From Bacteroidetes bacterium ADurb.Bin302 (GTDB lineage: Bacteria > Bacteroidota > Bacteroidia > Bacteroidales > Paludibacteraceae), in the NCBI GenBank assembly GCA_002069025.1, contig MWBK01000120.1, forward strand, positions 1 through 64,000: a stretch of 64,000 nt of DNA, written 5' to 3'. Shown here in pieces: positions 25,701 to 34,723 of this stretch. The notes under the pieces are model-generated. The model saw only the letters and a list, made by a program, of their open reading frames with translations, was not told the DNA's origin and made no database searches. Within the stretch, counting starts at the first letter, position 1. Each line of letters opens with the position of its first letter. A program made the translations under genes and the position numbers.

Positions 25701-27753
25701 ATGAAAATTTCACTTATACATAAAATAAAGAAATCAGGTGTTTTACAACAAGATTCGTCCGATTGTGGTGCTGCTTGCATAGCCACTCTTTTGCGATTTT
25801 ATGGTATACACGTTAATTTTGAGAATACCCGAGAACATTGTGGGACACAAGGAAACGGAGGAAACTTATTGGGATTGTACCAAGCAGCCCAACATTTTGG
25901 ATTTAAAAGTGGAGGAGCTCAAGGTACTGTATCAGATTTAAAAGAAATAAACAATCCAAGCATATTACACTTTATTATGCCAAACGGATTACAACATTTT
26001 GTAATTTTCTTTACGTTTCATAAGAATCGCTTTTTTTTATTCGACCCTGCACAAGGATTTCTCAAGATGGATGAACAAACATTATCTACATTATGGAGCG
26101 GAAACTGTTTGCTGATTAAAGGATTTGCGCCTGTGTCCGATTCTCTTAAAACGCATAAAATGCAAAAATTGCAATGGTTTTGGCAATATTTAAAACCAGA
26201 TAAATCCATTTTATTTATCAGCATCATTATGGGATCGATTTGTTCTGTTATGGGATTAGGCATATCGCTATTTTCGCAAAAACTCATTGATAATATTTTG
26301 CCTAAACAAAATACCTATATTCTAATAGTCGCTTTGTGTGCCTTATTTATTATCCTAGTTTTACAATCAATAAGTATGTATGTAAAAGACCACATTCTAC
26401 TAAAACAAGGATCTGAATTTTCAACTCGATTGTTATCTGCTTTCTATAAACGCTTTTTAGCATTACCCCTTTCTTTTTTTGAAAATAGGAAAAATGGTGA
26501 TTTAGTTGCTCGTTTAAATGATTGTAATCGCATACAAAAAAATCTATCCGGCTTATTTGGCAGTTCTTTAGCAGGAGATCTACTCATAGCTTTATCGGCA
26601 AGCATTCTCCTCGGCATTTATCATTATAGTTTGCCAATTATTTTGATGTTAGGGTTTATCTGTATGTTAATTGTATCGTACTACGCAACTCCGTCTATTA
26701 CAAAATCGCAACAACAAGTAATGGTTAATCATTCCATTTGCGAATCAAATTTTATGCATACTGTTGAAGGAATAAGATGTATCAAAAATGAAAATTTATC
26801 AAACTCCTTTACTTTACAAACAAATAACATTTATACAAAATTTCAACAAAGCATTTTTCAGTTAGGTATTATCAATATTAAATCGCGATTATTTTATCAG
26901 TGGTTTTTTGGTCGTTAAGAGTCAGCTAACTGCTGGAGAATTAATAGCTTGCTTAAGTTTATGTTCTTTGGTAAGTCCTACACTAATAAGCCTCTCATTA
27001 ATTCCCATTCCCATAAGTGAAGCAACAGTAGCCTTTGATCGTTTATACGAAAGTTCAAATATAGACTTAAATCATATCAATTCGGTTGATTTTACCAATC
27101 CTATTACACAAATAGACATCGAAAATCTTGGCTTCGCTTATCGGGCAGGAAAACCTATTTTACAAAATCTTAACTATCATTTTGGAATCGGTAAATTATA
27201 TTGCATTAATGGACAATGTGGTCGTGGAAAAACGACACTCTGTAAATTATTAGAAAAGTCATATACGTCATATTCTGGCAATATTTTAATTAATGGCGAG
27301 CATGAGTTGCAAAAAATTAATACTTTTGCATGGAAAAATAAAATAGGAGTAATAAGCCAAGAACCATTTTTGTTTAATGCAACTATATTTGAAAACATTG
27401 CACTGCATGCCAATTCTCAGGAAGAGATACAAAACGCCCTTCGAATTTGCGAAGAATACCATATTGTAGAACGTTTTAAGAATCTATCACAAGGTATTTT
27501 TTCTACAATTGGAGAGAATGGAATTCAGCTTTCTGGTGGAGAAAAACAATTAGTGGCACTCGCTCGAATACTAATCAAAAATCCAGATGTTCTAATATTA
27601 GATGAACCTACAGCTGCAATGGATCAAGATTTGGAAAATTTCACATGGAACACGTTTATAAAACTTTCTAAAAAAAAGATTGTATGCGTTGTAACCCATA
27701 AAAAACATATACTTGAACAATACAAAGAAAATATAAATACCTTGATACTGTAA
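25701..27753 (+). pseudogene. C39 peptidase-containing ABC exporter, frameshifted
   Basis: Two frames make one exporter. The first, 25701-26918, carries an N-terminal C39 cysteine protease (QQDSSDCGAAC with Cys22; His99 in NGLQHFVIFF; Asp115 in LFDPAQG), then five transmembrane helices, and stops after QWFFGR. The second, from 26908, begins near VVKSQLTAGELIAC, the usual end of the membrane domain. It continues with the ATPase (Walker A GQCGRGKTT, signature QLSGGEKQLVALAR, Walker B VLILDEPTAAMD, VVTHKKH). Exporters of this type cut double-glycine leaders and export the peptide. Compared with homologues, about 13 residues, the sixth helix, seem missing at the junction, so a deletion of about 38-40 bases is more likely than a one-base error. 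The catalytic residues are all kept. Confidence 0.75.
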
Positions 27754-27755
27754 CC

Positions 27756-28445
27756 ATGCGCGAGTTGTTATCTCATTACCTGCTTTCTATGAAACGATCT
27801 TACTTTTTTGAAGATCAAATAATAGGCATTGTCATTAAGAGCATTGTGGCTCTGTGGTTGCTTTTTTCGATGTGTGCGAGCGGTGCTATGCTACCTATGG
27901 CTATACGGGAACAAATACCTGATGTCAATTTACAATCCTTATTTTTTTATTTATTGGCAGGTTTATGTTGCATTGATTTGCTCATAAAATACATTAAAAA
28001 GAATTCGTTTTATCAAAAAATGCATCCGTATTTATTGCTTCCAATACCTAAATATAAATTATTTGGTATTGCGTTGTGCGCCGAAATTGTTTCGCCTTGG
28101 AACTGGTGGATGTTTGTATTTTGTTTGCCATATTTGGCGCAAGTATATTCTATCGCTTTGTGTTTATCCTTACTGTTTTTGGTCTGGGTATTAGCCATAT
28201 TCAATAGTTTGCTTGTGCGTTTCGTAAAGAGTTTACTTAATTGGATTACACTCCAATTATTAGTTTGCATTCCATTTGCAATCGGTTATGGCAGTATAAT
28301 ACATTTCCGTTTGGCAGATGCAATATATGTTTTTATACTATCCTACCCATTTGTACCCTTTACGGCATCTATACTATTGTTGTTAGGATGCCTTTATTTG
28401 TTCCGAAAACTTAGTCAAAAAGAATTATATAACAGTTTGTCGTAA
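27756..28445 (+). CDS. Membrane protein resembling the N-terminal half of a DUF5687 ABC permease
   Basis: A 229-residue membrane protein with about six helices. The opening LLSHYLLSMKRSYFFEDQII and then KSIVALWLLFSMCASGAMLP resemble the start of DUF5687 permeases as I recall them (short helix, K-xx-RS, long membrane hairpin). FLPY-like WNWWMFVFCLPYLAQV matches a mid-region. Full-length relatives have about 490 residues, and this protein stops at half that. It starts two bases after the exporter and lies 24 bases before the ATPase gene. With one of the four C-terminal-half proteins it could rebuild a complete permease. Confidence 0.6.
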   Translation: MRELLSHYLLSMKRSYFFEDQIIGIVIKSIVALWLLFSMCASGAMLPMAIREQIPDVNLQSLFFYLLAGLCCIDLLIKYIKKNSFYQKMHPYLLLPIPKYKLFGIALCAEIVSPWNWWMFVFCLPYLAQVYSIALCLSLLFLVWVLAIFNSLLVRFVKSLLNWITLQLLVCIPFAIGYGSIIHFRLADAIYVFILSYPFVPFTASILLLLGCLYLFRKLSQKELYNSLS

Positions 28446-28469
28446 AATATAAATATAAACAATAATAAT

Positions 28470-29168
28470 ATGATTACAATTAAAGATCTTAGTAAAGCAT
28501 TTAACCAACAAATTGCAGTAAATATTTCAGATTTACATATCGAAAAGAATGAATTAGTAGGTTTAGTGGGTAACAACGGTGCAGGTAAAACCACACTGTT
28601 ACGTCTTATTTTAGACTTGTATCAAGCAGATAAGGGTTATGTACTAAGTAAAGGTATAAACGTAGCACAATCGGAAGATTGGAAGATTTACACAGGTGCA
28701 TTTATCGACAGCGGTTTTTTAATTGATTTCTTGTATCCTAACGAGTACTTCAATTTTATCGGCAGACTGCATAATTTTAGCAAAGAAGAAATTAAAGAGC
28801 GTTTGAGCCAATTTGAAAAGTTCGCCAGTGGCGAAATTTTCGGACAAAAAAAATATATTCGTAACTTTTCGGCAGGAAATAAACAAAAAATAGGTATCAT
28901 TGGAGCTATGTTTACACATCCAGAGATTTTATTGTTGGACGAACCGTTTAATTTCTTGGATCCGTCATCACAAAACGAAATGAAACGACTGCTCGCCTAT
29001 TATCAAAAAGAATATGGTTGCACGCTTTTAATATCAAGCCACAATTTGGAACATATTACCGACATCTGTTCACGCGTAATTTTACTCGAAAAAGCTTTAG
29101 TAGTCAAAGACCTATTGGGCAACGATGTAGAAACCGCTCAAGAACTACAAACTTATTTTTTACAGTAA
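28470..29168 (+). CDS. ABC transporter ATP-binding protein (CcmA/ABC-2 type)
   Basis: A 232-residue ATPase. Walker A is GLVGNNGAGKTTLLRL near residue 35. The signature is NFSAGNKQKIGIIGAM, a degenerate LSGGQ typical of ATPases that work with ABC-2 or DUF5687 permeases. Walker B is ILLLDEPFNFLDP, and the switch histidine is in LISSHNLEHI. It immediately follows the DUF5687-like N-terminal-half gene, which makes it the probable motor for the split permease. Eukaryote-like or MacB features (QSFNL) are absent. Confidence 0.85.
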   Translation: MITIKDLSKAFNQQIAVNISDLHIEKNELVGLVGNNGAGKTTLLRLILDLYQADKGYVLSKGINVAQSEDWKIYTGAFIDSGFLIDFLYPNEYFNFIGRLHNFSKEEIKERLSQFEKFASGEIFGQKKYIRNFSAGNKQKIGIIGAMFTHPEILLLDEPFNFLDPSSQNEMKRLLAYYQKEYGCTLLISSHNLEHITDICSRVILLEKALVVKDLLGNDVETAQELQTYFLQ

Positions 29169-29181
29169 ACTAATATTATAA

Positions 29182-29844
29182 ATGATACAAATTCATCAAT
29201 TACACAAAACCTATACCGCAAACGAAAACCTACACGTTTTGTGCGGTATAGATATTGACATTAAACAAGGCGAATTTGTATCCATTATGGGAGCATCCGG
29301 TTCCGGTAAATCAACTTTGCTCAATATTATTGGTTTATTGGATCAATTTGACAAGGGAAGTTATTTATTAGACAACGAAGAAATGTTTCAAATTGATGAA
29401 GACGCAGCTGCCGACATTCGTTTACACAAAATAGGATTTATTTTTCAATCATTCAATCTCATTCCGTACAAAACAGCTTTGGACAATATCAGCCTTCCCC
29501 TTTTTTATCAAAAAATAAATAAAAAAGAAAGGGATAATTTAGCTATTGAATTACTAAAATCCATGAATCTTGAAAAATGGAAATTGCATTATCCAAGTGA
29601 ACTTTCAGGTGGACAAAAGCAACGAGTCGCTATAGCTCGCGCCATTATTACTAGACCCAAAGTAATTTTGGCTGATGAACCTACTGGTGCATTAGATAGC
29701 TCCACATCAAAAGATATCCTTCTATTACTAAGGCAAATAAACAAACAATACGGTAGTACCATTGTAATGGTAACGCACGACCCTGTCATCGCACAAAAAG
29801 CCGACCGAATAATTCGCATAAACGACGGAATAGTTGAGTGTTGA
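29182..29844 (+). CDS. MacB/LolD-type ABC ATPase without its permease
   Basis: A 220-residue ATPase: Walker A MGASGSGKSTLLNIIG, Q-loop FIFQSFNLIPYKTALDN, signature ELSGGQKQRVAIARAI, Walker B VILADEPTGALDS, and H-loop MVTHDP. These residues are diagnostic of the MacB/LolD/SalX branch, which pairs with FtsX-like permeases bearing a large periplasmic domain. No such permease is in the island; the next features are the right 47-bp repeat and an unrelated radical SAM gene. In peptide-export clusters the permease normally follows directly, so this end looks truncated. It starts 13 bases after the preceding ATPase gene. Confidence 0.87.
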   Translation: MIQIHQLHKTYTANENLHVLCGIDIDIKQGEFVSIMGASGSGKSTLLNIIGLLDQFDKGSYLLDNEEMFQIDEDAAADIRLHKIGFIFQSFNLIPYKTALDNISLPLFYQKINKKERDNLAIELLKSMNLEKWKLHYPSELSGGQKQRVAIARAIITRPKVILADEPTGALDSSTSKDILLLLRQINKQYGSTIVMVTHDPVIAQKADRIIRINDGIVEC

Positions 29845-29896
29845 TTAATTAATTGGAAAGTGCACATATTAGTTTGCGATAAAAATTCAAGAATAT

Positions 29897-29943
29897 TTTA
29901 ACCCTTTTTGGCTTGCATAGTCTAATGTAAATGCTCATTTTTG
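29897..29943 (+). repeat. 47-bp direct repeat, right copy
   Basis: Identical to 22286-22332. Here the promoter-like pair TTG (29913-29915), 20 bases, CATTTTTG (29936-29943) ends ten bases before the radical SAM start codon, so transcription from it would give almost no leader. The gap 29845-29896 between the last ATPase gene and this copy holds no recognisable feature. Confidence 0.95.
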
Positions 29944-29952
29944 TAATTGCAA

Positions 29953-30906
29953 ATGAAACTAGCTTTAATATCATATTTAGACAGTAAGCGACTTGCAAAT
30001 ATCGCATTAACGGCTATTAATTATGCCGAATCAATATGCTCTAAAAAAGTAATACTTAAAACAAAACCTTACGCTGCGTCAATAGAGCCTGCCAATTATT
30101 GCAATCTCAATTGCCCACAATGCCCTACAGGGAATGGCTCAATAAAAAAAGTTCCATTATGCCTGTCAATCGAAAACTTTAAAAAAATAATCAAGCCTTT
30201 ACTACCTGAACTTACATACCTAAATTTGTATTTTCAAGGAGAACCATTTCTTAATGATGACCTGGCAAAAATGATAGAATACACACACAAAGAAAGAGTA
30301 TTTACCTGCGTATCAACTAATGGTCATTTCTTATCAAAACAAATTTGCGAGGAACTAAAAAAAGCAAAGCTGGACAAACTGATAATATGCTTAGACGGTG
30401 CCACAAAAGACACATACGAAACATATCGCAAAGGAGGAGATTTTAATACAGTGATTGAAGGAATAAAAAATTCTGTAAAAGTAAAATTACCTGTTGAAGT
30501 GCAATGCTTATTACTAAAAAGCAACGAGCACGAAAAAAATGACATAAAACGACTATGTAAAAAACTTGGCGTATCAAAAATAAACTTTAAGAAGGCTCAA
30601 TTTTACGATTACGAACTGATGCCCACAAAAAGCAGCGATAGAAGATACAAAGAAACAGAAGATGGCAAATACATACCCAAAAACGCTATGCATAACCGCT
30701 GTCAAAGATTATGGTCGTCAGTAGTAATATCTTCAGGCGGCGAAATACTTCCTTGCTGCTTCGACAAAGATGCATCACATAGTTTTGGGAATATATTTCA
30801 AGATTCTTTCTCTAATATTTGGCTTAGTAACAAAGCAAATACATTTAGACTTAATGTATTAAAGAATCGTAGCAGTATTCCTATCTGCATTAATTGTACG
30901 GAATAA
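29953..30906 (+). CDS. Radical SAM/SPASM domain protein
   Basis: A 317-residue protein. The radical SAM cluster motif is CNLNCPQC near residue 50 (C-3-C-2-C), followed by LNLYFQGEPFLN and SVSTNGHF-like VSTNGHFLSKQI. The C-terminal SPASM part has CQRLWSSVVISSGGEILPCC then FDKDASHSFGNIF and a final CINC, able to hold auxiliary Fe-S clusters. This form, with GEILPCCFDKDA, is widespread in Bacteroidales; its substrate is not known to me. The ATG at 29953 is used; a TTG two codons earlier is less likely. Next to a C39 exporter a peptide-modifying role is possible but unsupported, because no precursor was found. Confidence 0.8.
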   Translation: MKLALISYLDSKRLANIALTAINYAESICSKKVILKTKPYAASIEPANYCNLNCPQCPTGNGSIKKVPLCLSIENFKKIIKPLLPELTYLNLYFQGEPFLNDDLAKMIEYTHKERVFTCVSTNGHFLSKQICEELKKAKLDKLIICLDGATKDTYETYRKGGDFNTVIEGIKNSVKVKLPVEVQCLLLKSNEHEKNDIKRLCKKLGVSKINFKKAQFYDYELMPTKSSDRRYKETEDGKYIPKNAMHNRCQRLWSSVVISSGGEILPCCFDKDASHSFGNIFQDSFSNIWLSNKANTFRLNVLKNRSSIPICINCTE

Positions 30907-30920
30907 AATAAGCAATATAA

Positions 30921-30964
30921 AAAATACCCCGAAAGTTTTTTAGTTTAACTTTCGGGGTATTATA
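30921..30964. terminator. Bidirectional terminator, 15-bp perfect stem
   Basis: AATACCCCGAAAGTT / AACTTTCGGGGTATT with a nine-base loop. A/T runs flank both sides, so it can end the radical SAM transcript and the leftward GH13/SUMF1 transcript. Confidence 0.88.
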
Positions 30965-30970
30965 ATTATA

Positions 30971-31831
30971 CTATGGTAATAAATCCGAATCAAGAGGAAC
31001 TTCCATGAGCAAACGGAATCCCATATTGTAAAATGCATCATTTGTTGACGCTGTTGCTCTTTCTTTAGGATCACAATATTCTGCGTCTTGATCAAACCAC
31101 CCTCCACGTACATTATATTTTACACCTGTTTTTTGTGCAGGATCAGTCTGCGGATCAGCCGTATATGGAGCATATTTGTCAGAACATAATTCTGCGACAT
31201 TACCACTCATATCATATAAACCTATCTCATTGGGAGCTTTAGTACCAACTTTGTGAGACAATTCTTCCGGATTATTGCCAATATACCAGCCGACTTCATC
31301 TAAATTATCACTGCCGGAGTATTTTTTCCCAGTAGAATAGAATCCACCTCTCGCTGCATACTCCCACTCTGCTTCGGTGGGTAAACGGAATGTTCTACCG
31401 GTTTGCTCATTTAATGCACTGATAAATTGAGAAATCATACTGAAACTAACCCTCTCAACAGGAAGACTATCGCCTATCATTTCTGAGGGATTTGTAGACA
31501 TTATTGCGGTCCATTCTGCTTGAGTTAATTCAAATTCGGCAATATAAAATGATTTTGAGAATGTTACTTTATGAGCGGGTGATGATTCATAACTTCCTTC
31601 ATCTGTACCCATAATATAATTACCTAGTGTGTCGCGCTGTACTTTTATCATTTTTCCAACGACTTCTGTATCAATTACATTCGGCCATCTCTTTTCTATT
31701 TGATCTTGAGTTGGATCAGGTTCCGGGCCTGAGCATGAGCAAAGAGCAAAACAAAACACTGTTAAAAGTGCTGCTACTGCATTAAATCCAAATAATTTTT
31801 TGAGATTTATATTTTTAGTTTTCAAATTCAT
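30971..31831 (-). CDS. SUMF1/formylglycine-generating-enzyme-like lipoprotein
   Basis: A 286-residue lipoprotein with a long signal ending FALCSC. From about residue 60 it has the FGE-sulfatase/SUMF1 fold: MGTDEGSYESSPAHKVTFS, YIAEFELTQAEWTAIM, TFRLPTEAEWEYAARGGF, NEIGLYDMSGNVAELCSD, and YNVRGGWFDQDAEYC. The copper-binding cysteine pair of true formylglycine-generating enzymes is not evident, so a structural or binding role, as in GldK-like proteins, is as likely as catalysis. It is five bases after the secreted glucanase gene and so co-transcribed with it. Confidence 0.75.
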   Translation of the reverse strand: MNLKTKNINLKKLFGFNAVAALLTVFCFALCSCSGPEPDPTQDQIEKRWPNVIDTEVVGKMIKVQRDTLGNYIMGTDEGSYESSPAHKVTFSKSFYIAEFELTQAEWTAIMSTNPSEMIGDSLPVERVSFSMISQFISALNEQTGRTFRLPTEAEWEYAARGGFYSTGKKYSGSDNLDEVGWYIGNNPEELSHKVGTKAPNEIGLYDMSGNVAELCSDKYAPYTADPQTDPAQKTGVKYNVRGGWFDQDAEYCDPKERATASTNDAFYNMGFRLLMEVPLDSDLLP

Positions 31832-31836
31832 AACAT

Positions 31837-34695
31837 TTATTTTTTAATGATTCGGTGAATAGATGTTCCATTCTCTGAGATAACTTGCAATATATAATTA
31901 CCGGAAGGGCAATTACTTAAAGATATTTCTGAAGCATCTTTAACTTCGCTTAGAATACTACCTTGCAAATTAAATACTTTTATACTTGATATCGAAGATG
32001 GAGCCTGAACATAAACTACTCCGTCTGTAATTGTTGGGAATACTATATGACCGGTGCCGTCTGATTCCACATCATTAACTCCAACCTCGTGCGCAATATG
32101 ACGTGAAGTTAGAATTTTAAATTCACCGGGAGCTAAAGTAATAGTTTTGCTTAGACGAGTTACATTAAATGCCTCGTCAGTCATATAATCATACCAAGTT
32201 CCGGTTTTTGTATAATTTACTGATGTTGTAACTGAGGCTTTAGCATCAAAATTACCCAACACAATTATATCAACCGAATTATTAACATCAATCTCATCTA
32301 CATAATTAATATCGATTCGGCGCACTTTTACAAAAGATGATGTAGCACAATTTGTTAATACCACGTTACCTTCTTCAAAGAATTCCGGATTATCTGTTCT
32401 TAAATTAATAACTTTTGAAGACTGATTATATGCATTCATACGTAAAGCATCCTCATCCCAGTTTAAAGTCCATGGAACAGGCTTTCTGTATGTACGACAT
32501 TCTTCTTTTATTTGACCGTCAGAACATGTATTAATAGAATAATCATAACCCATTTCTTCAAACTCCCACATCATCTTAGGGCCCGGAATAAGTTGAGCGA
32601 ATGCAATCATTAAAGGAACACGAGCTAAGCGAGCATCTTCATTCTCTTTTAAGTTTCCGTCTCCATAAGCTAATGCTTTGTACATATTACGTTCTTCATC
32701 GTGACTTTCTGCATATCCAACCCAACCGGTTGTGAACATACCACCTTTGCCATTAGTATCAACAAAATTGCTGTTACTAGCGTAACCCATAGCTGCTTGA
32801 CAATAACTATTGTTCATATTGCGCCAAGGGAACATACCATAATCTGATAAAACTTTTTCTTCGTCGTACTCGCTCAAATGCTCTAAAATAAATATTGCAT
32901 TTGGATTTGTTGCAAATACCGTGTCATAATAATCTTTTATGATTTCTATACGACTAGCGTCATATTTACCCCATTTTCCAACATCGTCTTTACTGTCTTT
33001 TTGTGTCAAACCTTTAGTCAAGTCCATTCTAAAGCCATCAACTCTATACTCTTCTAACCAATAAGACAAAACTCTTTTGAAGAATTGTCGTGTACCTGTA
33101 TACTCGTGGTTTATATCATGAAAGACATTATAAGGGTGTTTTGCGATTTTATTAAACCACGGATTTATATCGGAAGTTGCATTTCCTTCATAATACAACT
33201 TAGCCATTGGATTAATTCCGGTTGCATGGTTAAATACCATATCCAATATAACTGCAATACCACGTCTGTGGCACTCATCGATAAATTCTTTATATTCATT
33301 TCGAGTTCCGTATGCTTTGTCTGTTGCAAAGAAATGATTAGGATTGTAACCCCAACTGTCATTTCCATCAAACTCGTTTATCGGCATCAACTCTATTGCA
33401 TTTATACCTAAATGTTCCAAATAATCAAGTTTAGACATAACACCGGCAAGGTCACTTGATGATACAAAATCTCTAATATGCAATTCGTATATGACAAGGT
33501 TATCTTTGTCTGCTATTTGAAAATCGTTCTGCCATTCGTACGGAGTAGGATCTTCGCCCCATAGCACTGAAACTAAACCATCACCTTTCCCTGTTGGATA
33601 TGCAGGTAATTCCGAATCCATTTTTTTCTTGATATATGGGTCATTCCATGGATCCAGAATGATTTCTGCGTATGGATCGCTAATCTGTAATGATCCATCA
33701 ACTAAATATTGAAAAGTATAATATTCTGATTTTTCAGGTAAATCAAAAGAACGCCAGAATAATACGGTTGCCAATGAATCTTGTGATGGTTCCAATACTG
33801 ATTTTGTCCAAACACTATCGCGCTTCATTTGATAAGCTTCGTTCATCGACCAATCATTAAAATCGCCGATAACATATACATTATTGTTAAAAGGAGCACG
33901 CAATACTAATGTTATAGTAGCAACATCGCCGTTGATTGTTTTATTTATTCCTTCTTTCATACCTGCTGGAACAGGTTCGTCTACAACCGGGGATTTAACG
34001 TATATAGCAAGACTATCTGAAACTTCCTCTTCACCAATTTCGGCAGTAACCTTAATAGGAACATATCCGGATTCGGTTATTGTGTATTCGTAGGTCAACA
34101 AATTATTTGAAATTTCAGACTTAATAATACCGTTGACTGTCAACTTCATATTTGAAGATTCAGACGCCTCAGCATTTATACTAATAGTCTCACCTTGCTC
34201 GTATACGCTCCCATCATTTAAAGAAGTTATTTTTACTGCAAACTCATCACCATTATATAACGTATACAAGATGTCATTGCCAGACGCAGTCTTACCCTCT
34301 TTAGTTCCGTCTGCATTTCTAAATACGAATGCTAACTTAGTTACAACCTCATCTTCGGTTAAATTATAATACTGACGCATTCCGCCTTCTATGTGCAAAC
34401 TCCACCTAGATTCGTCAATTTTTGTCATTTTATATTTATCAGAATTATTCAACCATACAGGTGCATGCTTCCAATCATTGTCTCCTGTACTTGCTGTAGT
34501 TATTACACCTGTATGTGCATAACATTCTGTTTCGCCGAGCATTACTCCATTTCCCAAAGACGCATCAAAAATTACATCAAACTCTTCTGTTCTATCTTGT
34601 TTAATAAAAGCTGTTGGAGAAGTTGTTACTTGGGCATTTAGAGAAAAGAATAATCCCAAAAATGGGATGCAAATTAGTAGTTTTTTTATTTTCAT
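31837..34695 (-). CDS. Secreted GH13 alpha-glucanase with CBM48-like and sorting domains
   Basis: A 952-residue secreted protein, signal MKIKKLLICIPFLGLFFSLN. There are about 240 residues of beta-rich N-terminal domains, then a CBM48/isoamylase-like domain (NNVYVIGDFNDWSMNEAYQM, residues 270-350). The GH13 catalytic barrel follows: region I DMVFNHATG, region II GFRMDLTKGL (nucleophile Asp), region III FILEHLSEYD (acid Glu), region IV YAESHDEERNMY. The C-terminal 70 residues (VKVFNLQGSILSEV, then GNYILQVISENG, ending HRIIKK) look like a type A T9SS sorting domain. It probably degrades starch or glycogen at the cell surface. Exact specificity (alpha-amylase or pullulanase) is not clear. Confidence 0.85.
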   Translation of the reverse strand: MKIKKLLICIPFLGLFFSLNAQVTTSPTAFIKQDRTEEFDVIFDASLGNGVMLGETECYAHTGVITTASTGDNDWKHAPVWLNNSDKYKMTKIDESRWSLHIEGGMRQYYNLTEDEVVTKLAFVFRNADGTKEGKTASGNDILYTLYNGDEFAVKITSLNDGSVYEQGETISINAEASESSNMKLTVNGIIKSEISNNLLTYEYTITESGYVPIKVTAEIGEEEVSDSLAIYVKSPVVDEPVPAGMKEGINKTINGDVATITLVLRAPFNNNVYVIGDFNDWSMNEAYQMKRDSVWTKSVLEPSQDSLATVLFWRSFDLPEKSEYYTFQYLVDGSLQISDPYAEIILDPWNDPYIKKKMDSELPAYPTGKGDGLVSVLWGEDPTPYEWQNDFQIADKDNLVIYELHIRDFVSSSDLAGVMSKLDYLEHLGINAIELMPINEFDGNDSWGYNPNHFFATDKAYGTRNEYKEFIDECHRRGIAVILDMVFNHATGINPMAKLYYEGNATSDINPWFNKIAKHPYNVFHDINHEYTGTRQFFKRVLSYWLEEYRVDGFRMDLTKGLTQKDSKDDVGKWGKYDASRIEIIKDYYDTVFATNPNAIFILEHLSEYDEEKVLSDYGMFPWRNMNNSYCQAAMGYASNSNFVDTNGKGGMFTTGWVGYAESHDEERNMYKALAYGDGNLKENEDARLARVPLMIAFAQLIPGPKMMWEFEEMGYDYSINTCSDGQIKEECRTYRKPVPWTLNWDEDALRMNAYNQSSKVINLRTDNPEFFEEGNVVLTNCATSSFVKVRRIDINYVDEIDVNNSVDIIVLGNFDAKASVTTSVNYTKTGTWYDYMTDEAFNVTRLSKTITLAPGEFKILTSRHIAHEVGVNDVESDGTGHIVFPTITDGVVYVQAPSSISSIKVFNLQGSILSEVKDASEISLSNCPSGNYILQVISENGTSIHRIIKK

Positions 34696-34723
34696 ATATT
34701 AGGGTTTGTTTGTAAATAACGTT

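Noticed and set aside
22286..29943. The two 47-bp repeats as a CRISPR array or insertion-sequence ends
   Set aside because: Only two copies 7.6 kb apart, same orientation, no terminal inverted repeats, no transposase and no cas genes.
29953..30906. Radical SAM protein as a confirmed RiPP-modifying enzyme of the island
   Set aside because: The protein looks like a conserved Bacteroidales SPASM protein, lies outside the right repeat, and no precursor peptide was found.
31837..34695. Minus-strand GH13 region read on the plus strand (several 60-110 residue frames)
   Set aside because: They are shadows of the long, clearly coding glucanase frame and show no recognisable features.
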